Shown here in pieces: positions 55,698-64,000 of a DNA stretch of 64,000 bases. Positions within the stretch are counted from its first letter, which is position 1; every line of letters starts with the position of its first letter. The notes beneath the pieces are model-generated. The model was not told the DNA's origin. It searched no databases and saw nothing but the letters and a program-made list of their open reading frames with translations. The translations under genes and the position numbers were made by a program. The stretch is from Candidatus Altimarinota bacterium (lineage in GTDB: Bacteria; Patescibacteriota; Gracilibacteria; Absconditabacterales; Absconditicoccaceae): the NCBI GenBank assembly GCA_021734475.1, contig JAIPIU010000001.1, positions 186,001 to 250,000 of the forward strand, written 5' to 3'.

Positions 55698-57080
55698 ATG
55701 AAGTGATATAACGTCTCAATCCGCCTGATTAGACCACTTATTCACATCAGTATAATAATATGAATTTTTTATCTTACATACAGAATTCGTCTTGTTACAG
55801 ATCTTATACCATTTGTTCAACTTACAATACCAGCTATAAATTACTATGAAATGATGATTTTTTCAGTCATATCATGATTATGTTTTGCTTTCATATGAAT
55901 ATTCAAAAATCTTTATGAATTACACAAACCCATACAAAAATATTTTCAAACATTCACAACAGTTTGGGGATATCGATTTATAGCTATCACATTTATATCC
56001 TATTTTTGACGAGGATTTATATTTAATTATTGAATTTCAAGATTTATCATAGTAATCACATGATGACTATCGTTTCTTGCTATTTTTATTTTTGATCAAT
56101 TGCGAAATCACATAGAATCACGTAAACACAAAAAATCATGAAACAAAATATTGATAATATGAAGTGATACAATGAATAGTTATGTAGCTATAGAAAAAAT
56201 TAAAAAATGATTTTCATTTCAAACTGAATTTGTATCAATAAATGAAACCCAAGATATAAATCTCACAAATTATTTTATAGTAGTAGCAGCAGGTACATTT
56301 GAAAACACTAAATTACAAGAAATTTTTGAAAAAGTCAGATTTGCAAGTACTAGATTTTATCATATTTGAGAATGATTTTTTCTTGAAGATGTAGTCTATA
56401 CGCCAGAAAATATAGATAATATAATAGCTCTAGAATACAAACATTCCAAACTAGATTGACGATCAATAATCCTTAAAAGAGTTTTTGATATAGTTAGTTC
56501 AATAATTCTAATAATACTCACATCATGGATTATGATAATACTTTCTATCTTAATAAAAATTGAAAGCAGATGACCAATAATATACAAATCCAAAAGAGTT
56601 GGTCAAAAATGAAAACTATTCACATTCCTCAAATTCCGTAGTATGTATACACATCTAAGTGTTTGATATTGATGAGAAAAAGCCGAAAAATTATATCAAG
56701 ATTTAATTAATTCTGATCAAAATATCAGAGAATGAATACTCCCAAAGATCAAAAACGATCCTAGAATAACCAAAATTTGAAGATTCATTAGAAAAACATC
56801 TCTAGATGAATTACCACAATTATTTTGTGTTTTAGTCTGAACAATGTCTTTGGTTTGACCTAGACCACATCTAGAAAACGAAGTAAATAACTATGAATCT
56901 CGACAAAAAAGACTATTTAGTATCAAACCTTGAATCAGCGGATATGCCCAGGTTTTTGGTAGAGCTTTAGATTTCCAAGAAGAATCAAAACTAGATTTAT
57001 ATTATATTCAACATCGATCAATATTTCTTGATATATATATTTTACTAGCAACATTTTGAGTTGTATTCAAAGGCAAATAA
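55698..57080 (+). CDS. Polyprenyl glycosylphosphotransferase (sugar-1-phosphate transferase)
   Basis: 460 aa. Four N-terminal spans, a central CoA-binding-like domain, then the catalytic PglC-like region: KRVFDIVSSIILIILTSW, SRGPIIYKSKRVGQKGK, FLKFRSMYTHL, KIGRFIRKTSLDELPQLF, MSLVGPRPHLENEV, KPGISGYAQVFGRA. It transfers a sugar phosphate to undecaprenyl phosphate to start a surface polysaccharide. No glycosyltransferases follow. Confidence 0.9.
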
Positions 57081-57090
57081 ATACTTATTT

Positions 57091-57137
57091 TGTCCTCCTT
57101 TTACAAAGGAGGGGTGGTGCAAAGCACAGGAGGATTT
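57091..57137. repeat. CCTCC-pair dispersed repeat after the glycosylphosphotransferase
   Basis: TGTCCTCCTTTTACAAAGGAGG, GTGCAAAGCAC and an AGGAGGATTT tail. Same family as at 29346. Confidence 0.7.
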
Positions 57138-57146
57138 AGAATATAT

Positions 57147-57175
57147 AAGAAAAGCTCTCTTAAATAAAGAGAGCT
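57147..57175 (-). terminator. Hairpin downstream of the tRNA
   Basis: AGCTCTCTT / AAGAGAGCT hairpin; on the minus strand it ends the tRNA transcript. The T run is short. Confidence 0.55.
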
Positions 57176-57181
57176 AATATG

Positions 57182-57253
57182 AGCGCCCAAAAGGACTCGA
57201 ACCTCTGACGACCTCCCCGGAAGGAAATGCTCTACCAACTGAGCTATAGGCGC
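57182..57253 (-). tRNA. tRNA-Gly(UCC), most likely
   Basis: 72 nt cloverleaf: acceptor GCGCCTA/TGGGCGC, D arm GCTC..GAGC, T arm AGAGG-TTCGAGT-CCTTT, no encoded CCA. The discriminator U73, pairs G1-C72, C2-G71 and C35-C36 match bacterial tRNA-Gly identity. The anticodon arm is irregular: ATTTC-CTTCCGG-GGAGG gives a 7-nt loop with UCC but a mismatched first pair, while TTTCC/GGAGG gives five pairs and a 6-nt loop; Arg(CCG) is the alternative. It would read GGA/GGG, not UGA. Confidence 0.75.
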
Positions 57254-57327
57254 AAAATAACAGAATCTATACTATATATTCCACACCTCAAAATCAAGAC
57301 ATTTTATAAAAATACATCAAAATAATA

Positions 57328-59568
57328 ATGACATTGTGAGAAGATACACAAAAATTACAAAATTATATAAAAAATAATTTAAATATAGAAAATAAATCTG
57401 AAAAAGAAATTTCAGATATTTATCAAAAATCAATAGATTGTATTACAGATCACAATCATCTTTATTACATAGAAAACAATCCAATAGTTTCAGATAAAGA
57501 GTATGATGAACTTTTTGATTATCTAAAAAAAATAGAGGAGTACTTCCCTCATTTAATTTCTTGAAATTCTCCAACTCAAACATTGATTGGCCAAATTGCA
57601 GAATGATTTAGACAAGCTTCACATACTTCAAAATTACTATCTCTTGAAAATACTTATAATTCACAAGATCTAATTGATCGAGACGAAAGAATCAGAAAAA
57701 ATTTAAATAAACCCGTCATTCTGAGCGAAACGAAGAATCCAGTAAATATAGAAGAAAAAAAAATCACCTATTCCATAGAACCTAAATTTGACTGAATCAG
57801 CGTAGAACTTATTTATAAAAATTGAAAACTCCATCAAGCAATCACTCGCTGAGATTGACTAGTTTGAGAAGATATTACAAATAATGTAAAAACTATCAAA
57901 AATATTCCATCCAAACTTTCAGAAAATATCGATATTTCTGTAAGATGAGAAATAATGATGCCAAAATCTGTTTGGAAAAAATTAAATCAAGAAAAAGAAA
58001 CTAATTGAGAGCAAGCTTTTGCCAACACTAGAAACGCAGCAGCTGGAAGTATAAAATTATTAGACTCTTGAGAAGTATCCAAAAGATGATTAGTTTGTTT
58101 CATTTACGATATCTTAGACATAAAAACTTGATGACTTTCGACTTTCGATACGAAAACTTGATGACTTTTGACTAAATTAGGACTACCAACTTTTGATCGA
58201 AAAAAAACAACAGATAATATCCAAAACGTAATAAATATTTGTCTTGATACTGAAACTAAATCATATTTAGATAATCAAGATTGTGATTTTGATTGATTAG
58301 TTATCAAAATAGAGGATAATAAGCAACGTGAGATTATATGAGCCACAGAACATCATCCAAGACGAGCAGTAGCATATAAATTCCCTGCTCAACAAGTTTC
58401 CACTCAAATTTTATCAATAGATTTTCAAATAGGTAGAACATGAATTATCACACCAGTAGCCAATCTATCTCCTACACAACTAAGTTGAGCAACTATATCC
58501 AGGACAACTCTTCACAACTTTGATTTTGTAAACACCAAAGATATCAAAGTAGGGGATTATGTACGACTCCAAAGAAGTGGTGAAGTTATACCATACATAG
58601 TATGAGTAATCAAAGATAAAAGAAACTGATCTGAAACTACAGTCAATCCACCAACAAAATGTCCAATTTGTAATTCCAAAGTTATCAATGAAGATATACA
58701 CTATTATTGTTCAAACAATAATTGTCCTGCACAAATCAAAGCAAAACTAGAACATTTTGTTTCCAAAAATTGTATGGATATATCAGGGATAGGTGACAGT
58801 ATTATTGATATATTAGTAGACCAAAAAATTATATCAAATATAGCTGATTTATTTTTACTTACAAATTCCAATTACCAAATCACATTACAAAAACTGCCAT
58901 GATTTGCTAACAAAAAAGTAAGCGAAATATCAAACCAACTCATACAAGCAAAAGAGAAACCTTTACGAAGACTAGTAAATTGACTATGAATCTGACATGT
59001 TGGAAAAAAGACCGCTATCGTAATCGTTGATAATCTAATTAAGTATTATAGCCTAAAAAATGATGAATTAAGTTCATTGGATAATTTAATAAAACATCTA
59101 ACAGATGGAGACTTTATAAATAATATCTTTTGAATATGAGAAAAAACAGTTGAAACAATAGTTAATTTTTTCAAAGACAAACAAAATATTTTATTATTAA
59201 AACAATTAGAAGAATTCTGATTAAATTTTGATCCTATCAAATACTACAAAGATAAAGAAAATATTTGAATTTTTGAATGATTAACTAATTGATCTTTTTC
59301 TATTACATGATCTTTCCCTATGTCTAGAGATATAATAGTTCAAGAGATGCAAAAAAACTGACGAAGATTTGATGAAAATCCCAAAAAAGATACTGAAATA
59401 ATGCTAATATGAGAGAAACCTTGATTAAAAAAATCCAAAGCTCAAGAATTTGAAACCAAAATTATAGAAGGTCGAGATAAAATAATCAAAGAATTTCCTT
59501 TTCTATCTAATATAGTAATTGAAAAAAAATCAGCTACCAATACTCCTTTTTCTCAAAGTTTATTTTAA
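57328..59568 (+). CDS. ligA: NAD-dependent DNA ligase
   Basis: 746 aa. Domain Ia with SDKEYDELF; adenylation motif SIEPKFDGISVEL (nucleophile Lys at about 152); OB fold [16 protein letters not shown]; zinc finger [15 protein letters not shown]; helix-hairpin-helix repeats; BRCT domain near the C-terminus (FSITGSFPMSRD). Seals nicks in replication and repair. Residues about 128-140 derive from an in-frame GTCATTCTGAGCGAAACGAA repeat, a surface insertion before the adenylation motif. Confidence 0.94.
57716..57741. repeat. GTCATTCTGAGCGAA-type repeat inside ligA
   Basis: The sequence GTCATTCTGAGCGAAACGAA followed by GAATCC is a classic dispersed bacterial repeat. Here it sits in frame in ligA and encodes VILSETKNP. 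Its base composition differs from the gene around it. Confidence 0.75.
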
Positions 59569-59591
59569 AAAAAGCCGCTAATATAGCGGCT
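59567..59591 (-). terminator. Terminator of the UGA-free secreted protein gene
   Basis: Minus strand AGCCGC-TATATTA-GCGGCT with T7, overlapping the end of ligA. Confidence 0.8.
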
Positions 59592-59596
59592 GGAGA

Positions 59597-59959
59597 TTAT
59601 AGAAATCTAATTTCTTTTAACTTGTTTTCATGTCCATTGCAAACCCAAACTTCATTATCTTTGACTGCAAACTGACATTTTGAACCATAAATGATAAGAT
59701 ATTTAATTTTCTGATCGCAACAAGCTTCTATAAAAAATTCTTTTACCTTATCATTTTCAAATATCAGTTCAACTTTTTTGGATCCTTGAAACTTAAACGT
59801 ATCCAAATAAATAATTAATCCAGGAGATCCCTGTGCTTCAAAGGCAGCATCAATAGCGTCCAATTCAATAGAAATCGAAATATCATCACTAGATATAAGG
59901 ATTTGAGCACTACCAGTACTTGCATAAATAATAAACAAAATAGCCAACAACTTTTTCAT
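59597..59959 (-). CDS. Small secreted protein (UGA-free)
   Basis: 120 aa. Signal peptide MKKLLAILFIIYASTGSAQ, then a small alpha/beta domain with two vicinal Cys (EACCDQK) and two further Cys. No family recognised. Own promoter and terminator, no UGA codons, TAA stop. Same style as the 24.5-27.9 kb island although 32 kb away. Confidence 0.6.
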   Translation of the reverse strand: MKKLLAILFIIYASTGSAQILISSDDISISIELDAIDAAFEAQGSPGLIIYLDTFKFQGSKKVELIFENDKVKEFFIEACCDQKIKYLIIYGSKCQFAVKDNEVWVCNGHENKLKEIRFL

Positions 59960-60000
59960 ATCGAAAATATTTATTTTATTTGAGAAACATTAACATATAT

Positions 60001-60028
60001 CTTATAAATATTTAAGATAAAAAGTCAA
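60001..60028 (-). promoter_or_regulatory. Promoter of the UGA-free secreted protein gene
   Basis: Minus strand TTGACT (60023-60028), 16-base spacer, TATAAG (60001-60006). Confidence 0.75.
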
Positions 60029-60071
60029 TAGATTTATAATGTGTCTAATATAATAAAAGTAATACATCTAC

Positions 60072-60099
60072 TTGATTTATTTTTATAAAAAACTATATC
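60072..60099 (+). promoter_or_regulatory. Promoter of the PIN-PhoH gene
   Basis: TTGATT (60072-60077), 16-base spacer, TATATC (60094-60099). Confidence 0.55.
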
Positions 60100-60129
60100 T
60101 AATTTACAAAAACAAAAAAATCCATAAAT

Positions 60130-61455
60130 ATGAAGAAAAATAAAAAATTATTTGTATTGGATACCAACGTTATCCTATACGATTCATCATGCATTTACAA
60201 TTTCAATGAGCACGATATTGTTATACCTCTATGTGTAATAGAAGAACTCGATTCCTTCAAAAAAGGAAATAATTTAAATTCCTTCCATGCTCGTGAATTT
60301 ATTCGAAAAATAGATGGATTAGATGACAAATTATTTAATGGAGGAGCCTCAATTAGAGAAGGTAATGGAAAAATATCTCTAGCTACAGATGTATCTCTAC
60401 ATGAAACAGTCAAAAAAAGTTTCTCAGTAGATATTATTGATCATAGAATATTATCTATTACTTTAAGACTCACAGAAGAAAGACAAAAATCAAAAGAAGA
60501 AGTAATTTTAGTTAGTAAAGATACAGATCTAAGATTAAAAGCTAAATCTCTTGGTATAAATGCTGAAGATTATCAACACGACCAAGTTGATTTAGCTCAT
60601 CTCTATTCAGGAATATTTGATTTTAGAGAAGTTTCTGACGAAGAAGTTCATAATCTTTATAGCAAACCAGAGAGAGAAATTGAATGGAATCCTTCAAATC
60701 ACGGACTAACTCTTTATCCAAATCAATGTGGTATAATAGGTAGTTCAAACACTAATTCAACTGCACTAGTAATATACAAAGATAATATATTAACTAGAGT
60801 AGAGAAATGGGCTAAAGTTAAAGGACTAAAACCTAGAAATGCCGAACAAACTTTCGCTCTCCATCTACTATTAGATAGAAATATCTCATTAGTAACTCTA
60901 AATGGTATTGCTGGAACAGGCAAAACACTAATGGCCTTAATCGCTGCTATAGATCAGATTAAACATTATTCCCATATCTATGTAGCCAGACCAGTAGTAG
61001 CTTTGGAAAACAAAGATATCGGATTTTTACCAGGTGATATTGATCATAAATTAGGACCATTTATGCAACCTATTTATGATAATCTATCTGTGATAAAAGC
61101 AAAAGATGCAAAATGGAGAGAGACAATTTTAAGATTGGAAAAAGAAAAACAAATTTCCATTGAAGCTTTAAGTTTTATCCGTGGCAGAAGTATTCCAAAC
61201 TCTATTATCATAATAGATGAAGCTCAAAATCTCACTCCACATGAAGTCAAAACAATTATTACTCGTGCTGGAGAGGGTAGTAAAGTTATTTTTACTGGAG
61301 ATATCCATCAGGTAGATACACCATATCTTGATTCCAAATCAAATGGATTATCTTGTCTGATCGAAAAAGCCAAAGGAGCTGCTCATTATGGTCATGTGAC
61401 TATGGTAAAAGGGGAAAGAAGTCCATTATCAGAATGGGCTGCTAATACTTTATAA
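60130..61455 (+). CDS. PIN-PhoH ATPase fusion (UGA-free)
   Basis: 441 aa. Residues 1-150: PIN RNase domain (FVLDTNVILYD, VIEELDSFKKG, LVSKDTDLRLKA). Residues about 230-441: PhoH P-loop ATPase with Walker A LNGIAGTGKTL, YVARPVV, LPGDIDHKLGP, Walker B SIIIIDEAQNLTP and TGDIHQVDTP. PhoH2-type proteins couple helicase and RNase activity. The whole long gene has no UGA and uses GGN only, in sharp contrast to ligA and infB on either side. Own promoter and terminator. Confidence 0.93.
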   Translation: MKKNKKLFVLDTNVILYDSSCIYNFNEHDIVIPLCVIEELDSFKKGNNLNSFHAREFIRKIDGLDDKLFNGGASIREGNGKISLATDVSLHETVKKSFSVDIIDHRILSITLRLTEERQKSKEEVILVSKDTDLRLKAKSLGINAEDYQHDQVDLAHLYSGIFDFREVSDEEVHNLYSKPEREIEWNPSNHGLTLYPNQCGIIGSSNTNSTALVIYKDNILTRVEKWAKVKGLKPRNAEQTFALHLLLDRNISLVTLNGIAGTGKTLMALIAAIDQIKHYSHIYVARPVVALENKDIGFLPGDIDHKLGPFMQPIYDNLSVIKAKDAKWRETILRLEKEKQISIEALSFIRGRSIPNSIIIIDEAQNLTPHEVKTIITRAGEGSKVIFTGDIHQVDTPYLDSKSNGLSCLIEKAKGAAHYGHVTMVKGERSPLSEWAANTL

Positions 61456-61465
61456 AATATTTATT

Positions 61466-61492
61466 AGGATCGTTTTTTACGGTCCTTTTTTT
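61466..61492 (+). terminator. Terminator of PIN-PhoH
   Basis: AGGATCG-TTTTTTA-CGGTCCT with T7, overlapping the convergent pth stop. Confidence 0.75.
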
Positions 61493-62033
61493 ATTTTTTT
61501 AGAAAATCTTCTATGATTTTTTCTATATCATCAAATTTTGATTCTATATTTTCTATCTCTTCTTTTTTAAAAGGACTCAAAACATATTCTGCCACATAGT
61601 CTGAATTTTCTGGTCTATCTACTCATATTCTAATTCTAGCAAAATCTCCATTTCAAAGTTTTTCTATTATGTCTTTAAGTCAATTATGTCACGCAGATCA
61701 TCATCATGACTTCAATTTTATAGTTCATACTCACAAATCTATATCATCATGCATCACCAATATATCTTTTGAATCTATTTTATAAAAATTAGAAATCTGA
61801 CTCACAGCTCATCACGAACGATTCATAAATTCCATTGGTTTTACAAAAATTACTTTTTGATCACCAAACATAGTCTGTACTACTTCTCAGCCAAATTTAT
61901 TATCATAAACAAACAAATCGTCTAAATATTTTCAGTCAGCATTTTGTAATTTATCTATCATCAAAAATCATACATTATGTCTAGTGTTTTTATATTGTCA
62001 TCCTGGATTACCAAGTCCAACAATTAACTTCAT
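61491..62033 (-). CDS. pth: Peptidyl-tRNA hydrolase
   Basis: 180 aa. [22 protein letters not shown] (in parts), FVKPMEFMNRSGGAV, MHDDIDLGVGTIKLKSGGG, SAGHNGLKDI match Pth1. It frees tRNA from stalled peptidyl-tRNA. Directly downstream of infB on the same strand (44-base gap). Confidence 0.93.
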
Positions 62034-62077
62034 TACAAAAAACTAAAAACTAAAAGTTAAGTGCTAATAGCTAAATG

Positions 62078-64000
62078 CTATTTCATTTCAATAATAAAAA
62101 ATTCTAATTTATCTCACATTTCAATTCTCTTGGATATCTTTACTTTTAGACCACATTCTTCTCCTTCTAATATTTCTTTTACTTGATCTTTATTTTTATG
62201 TAAAGAAATTATTTCTCCACTTGTAATTATTTCATCTCACCTAAACAGCCTAAATTTAGCTTTTCAAGTGATTTTTCATTCCAATACTTTTCATCATATA
62301 GTCATTTCTCTTCATTTTGTATAGAATATTCACAAAATTTCCAAAGATCATATTATTACTTCATGTTCTTCTAGTTGTATCATTCATTTAGTCAAATCTG
62401 TCAAATAATCCGTAAGTTCATATATAATATCAAAATTTTTCATTGCTATTTTCATATTATCAGCCTTTTTTTTCAATAATGCATTCATAGATAGATTAAA
62501 TCACAAGAGTAATGATTTAGAAGCTTGAGCTAAAGCCAAATCTGAATCACCAAAATGCCCTATATCAGAATGTACAATTTTTATAACAACTTTTTCTGGT
62601 AATTGAATTCAATTAACAGCTTGTTTCAACGCTTCCAAACTAGACGATCAATCAGATTTTAATATCAGTCTAAGTTCAGATATCTTATCATCAGTAGCTT
62701 GCAATCAAGATAAAAATTCTTGTACAGCTGATTCTGCTGTCTTTTTATTTTCACTATCTTGGATAATTCAAACTTTTTGATTAGCTTCTTTTTCTGTTTT
62801 TACAACCTCTACCATACGACCAGGCTCAGGCATCTCAGTAAATCAAAGAATCTGAATAGGATCTCATCAAACAGCTTTGGATATAGTTTGTCCTTTCCAA
62901 TTTTGCATTCTTTTAATCTTTCAATATGTATTGTATGCTACCAATATATCTCAAACTTTTAAACTACCAGTCAATATTATAACACTAGCAACCACACCTT
63001 GTTTAGGATCTTTATTAGCATCCAAGACAACTCATACTGCACTTCTATTGGGATTGAATTTCAAATCCAACATTTCAGCTTGTAAAACAATATTATCCAA
63101 AAGATCTGGTATTCATTGTCATGTTTTAGAAGATATTCAAACTACAGGTACATCTCATCATCGATCTTCAGGAGTTAATCCATGTTTAGCTATATCAGAT
63201 TTAATTTGTTCAAAATTATTTCATGGTTTATCTATTTTTGTGATAGCTATTATAATAGGTACTCCAGCATCTTTAGCATGATTTATAGATTCAACTGTCT
63301 GAGGCATCACACTATCATCAGCAGCTATTACAATTACAGCAATATTAGTCAATTTTGCTCATCTAGCTCTTAGACTAGTAAACAACTCATGTCATGGAGT
63401 ATCTATAAAAGTTATTTTTTTTCAATTATGTTCTGCTACAGAAGCTCATATAGACTGAGTAATTCAACCTGCTTCTCCTTCAGCAACAATAGTTTTTCTC
63501 AGATAATCCAAAAGAGATGTTTTTCCATGATCTACATGTCCCATTACAGTAACTACAGGAGCTCTTTCCTCCAATGTTTCAGCTCATTTATCCAAATCCA
63601 ATATAGATTGAAGATCTCATGACATAAAACTTTCTACATCTAGATTTATTTCTTTTTTCTTCAAAATTACTCACAAATCAGCAGCTATCAAACTAGCTGT
63701 ATCAAAATCTAATGATGAAGTAACAGATGTCATTATCTTATTTTCAATAAGTTTCTTCAATATTTGTGGTAATGGTACACCAATTTTTTCAGAAAATTCC
63801 TTTACTGTAATTTTTTCATCCACTTCTACTTCCAATTTTTTCACCAAATTAGCTGAAGTAGTTGCAATTTTCTCTTTTTTTTCAACTACAGGCTTCTTTG
63901 GTTCCACTTTATCATCTTTTTTTAGAAATGGCTTATTATATGGTTTATTATATGGTCTATTATAAACTGGCTTTTTACCAGGTTGAAAATTTGGACGGTC
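62078..64000 (-). CDS. infB: Translation initiation factor IF-2 (5' end outside window)
   Basis: 641 codons present, open to the window edge. The N-terminal part is Lys/Pro-rich ([19 protein letters not shown]), then an IF2_N domain ([17 protein letters not shown]). The GTPase has [18 protein letters not shown] (G1), [18 protein letters not shown] (G3) and ITKIDKP (G4). Domains II, III and IV follow to the TAG stop. It places initiator tRNA on the ribosome. Confidence 0.96.

Noticed and set aside
57716-57741. Insertion sequence remnant in ligA
   Set aside because: No transposase or target duplication; it matches a short dispersed repeat type.
1-64000. Widespread pseudogenes caused by in-frame UGA
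   Set aside because: UGA falls on invariant glycines in dozens of intact families, so it is recoding (table 25), not decay.

Overview
The window comes from a bacterium that reads UGA as glycine (translation table 25), as in Absconditabacteria (SR1) and Gracilibacteria (BD1-5). With UGA as stop, most genes break into fragments. With UGA as Gly they become full-length conserved proteins, and the recoded codons fall on invariant glycines: Walker A of SufC and LivG, the LSGGQ signature, GlyA, GyrA, PheT, IF-2. The DNA is very AT-rich, gene spacing is tight, and natural stops are TAA and TAG. All coordinates below were derived by reading UGA as Gly. The choice between the two phyla cannot be made from this window.

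Layout. 1-10 kb: 3' end of rnhB, a CoaD-CoaE-HD fusion, two UGA-free genes, pheT, a PLD-family enzyme, a GH3 enzyme and two putative peptidases. 10-17 kb: glyA, two candidate structured RNAs, gyrA, a TPR protein and ftsX. 16.5-20.5 kb (minus): rplA, rplK, a membrane-anchored hypothetical, nusG, secE, a MEMO-like protein and a winged-helix protein. 20.7-29.4 kb: a KefB-like antiporter, yggU, sufC, a deaminase, five minus-strand UGA-free genes, and sufB. 29.4-39 kb: mscS, aldose-epimerase-like, tspO, GNAT, DUF456, GH26-like, ybaB, transketolase-like, class B PBP and a VirB2-like pilin. 39-45 kb: a DnaE lacking the PHP domain, trmB, and a methyltransferase-membrane fusion. 45-51 kb: a liv-type amino-acid ABC locus with two binding proteins. 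51-53 kb: a four-gene UGA-free operon. 53-64 kb: a repeat mosaic, a cation antiporter, a DHH phosphoesterase, a sugar-phosphate transferase, tRNA-Gly, ligA, a UGA-free secreted protein, PIN-PhoH, pth and the 3' part of infB.

The most unusual signal is a class of 14 genes with no in-frame UGA at all, scattered singly or in two islands. They encode Gly with GGN, are mostly membrane or secreted accessory proteins, and are surrounded by genes in which UGA is the main Gly codon. In the 24.5-27.9 kb island each gene is a separate unit: gene, terminator, then directly the promoter of the next gene. Two of these genes share a nearly identical N-terminal membrane/lipobox leader followed by unrelated ectodomains. 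One island gene appears to end at a real UGA, as in the standard code, and a homologue lies in the 51 kb island. The simplest reading is repeated import of standard-code genes into a UGA=Gly genome.

Other features of note: a consistent TTGACA-N16-TATAAT promoter geometry, dispersed palindromic repeats placed directly after stop codons (and in frame inside pheT and ligA), and tandem TTTAC-rich repeats next to gene starts.
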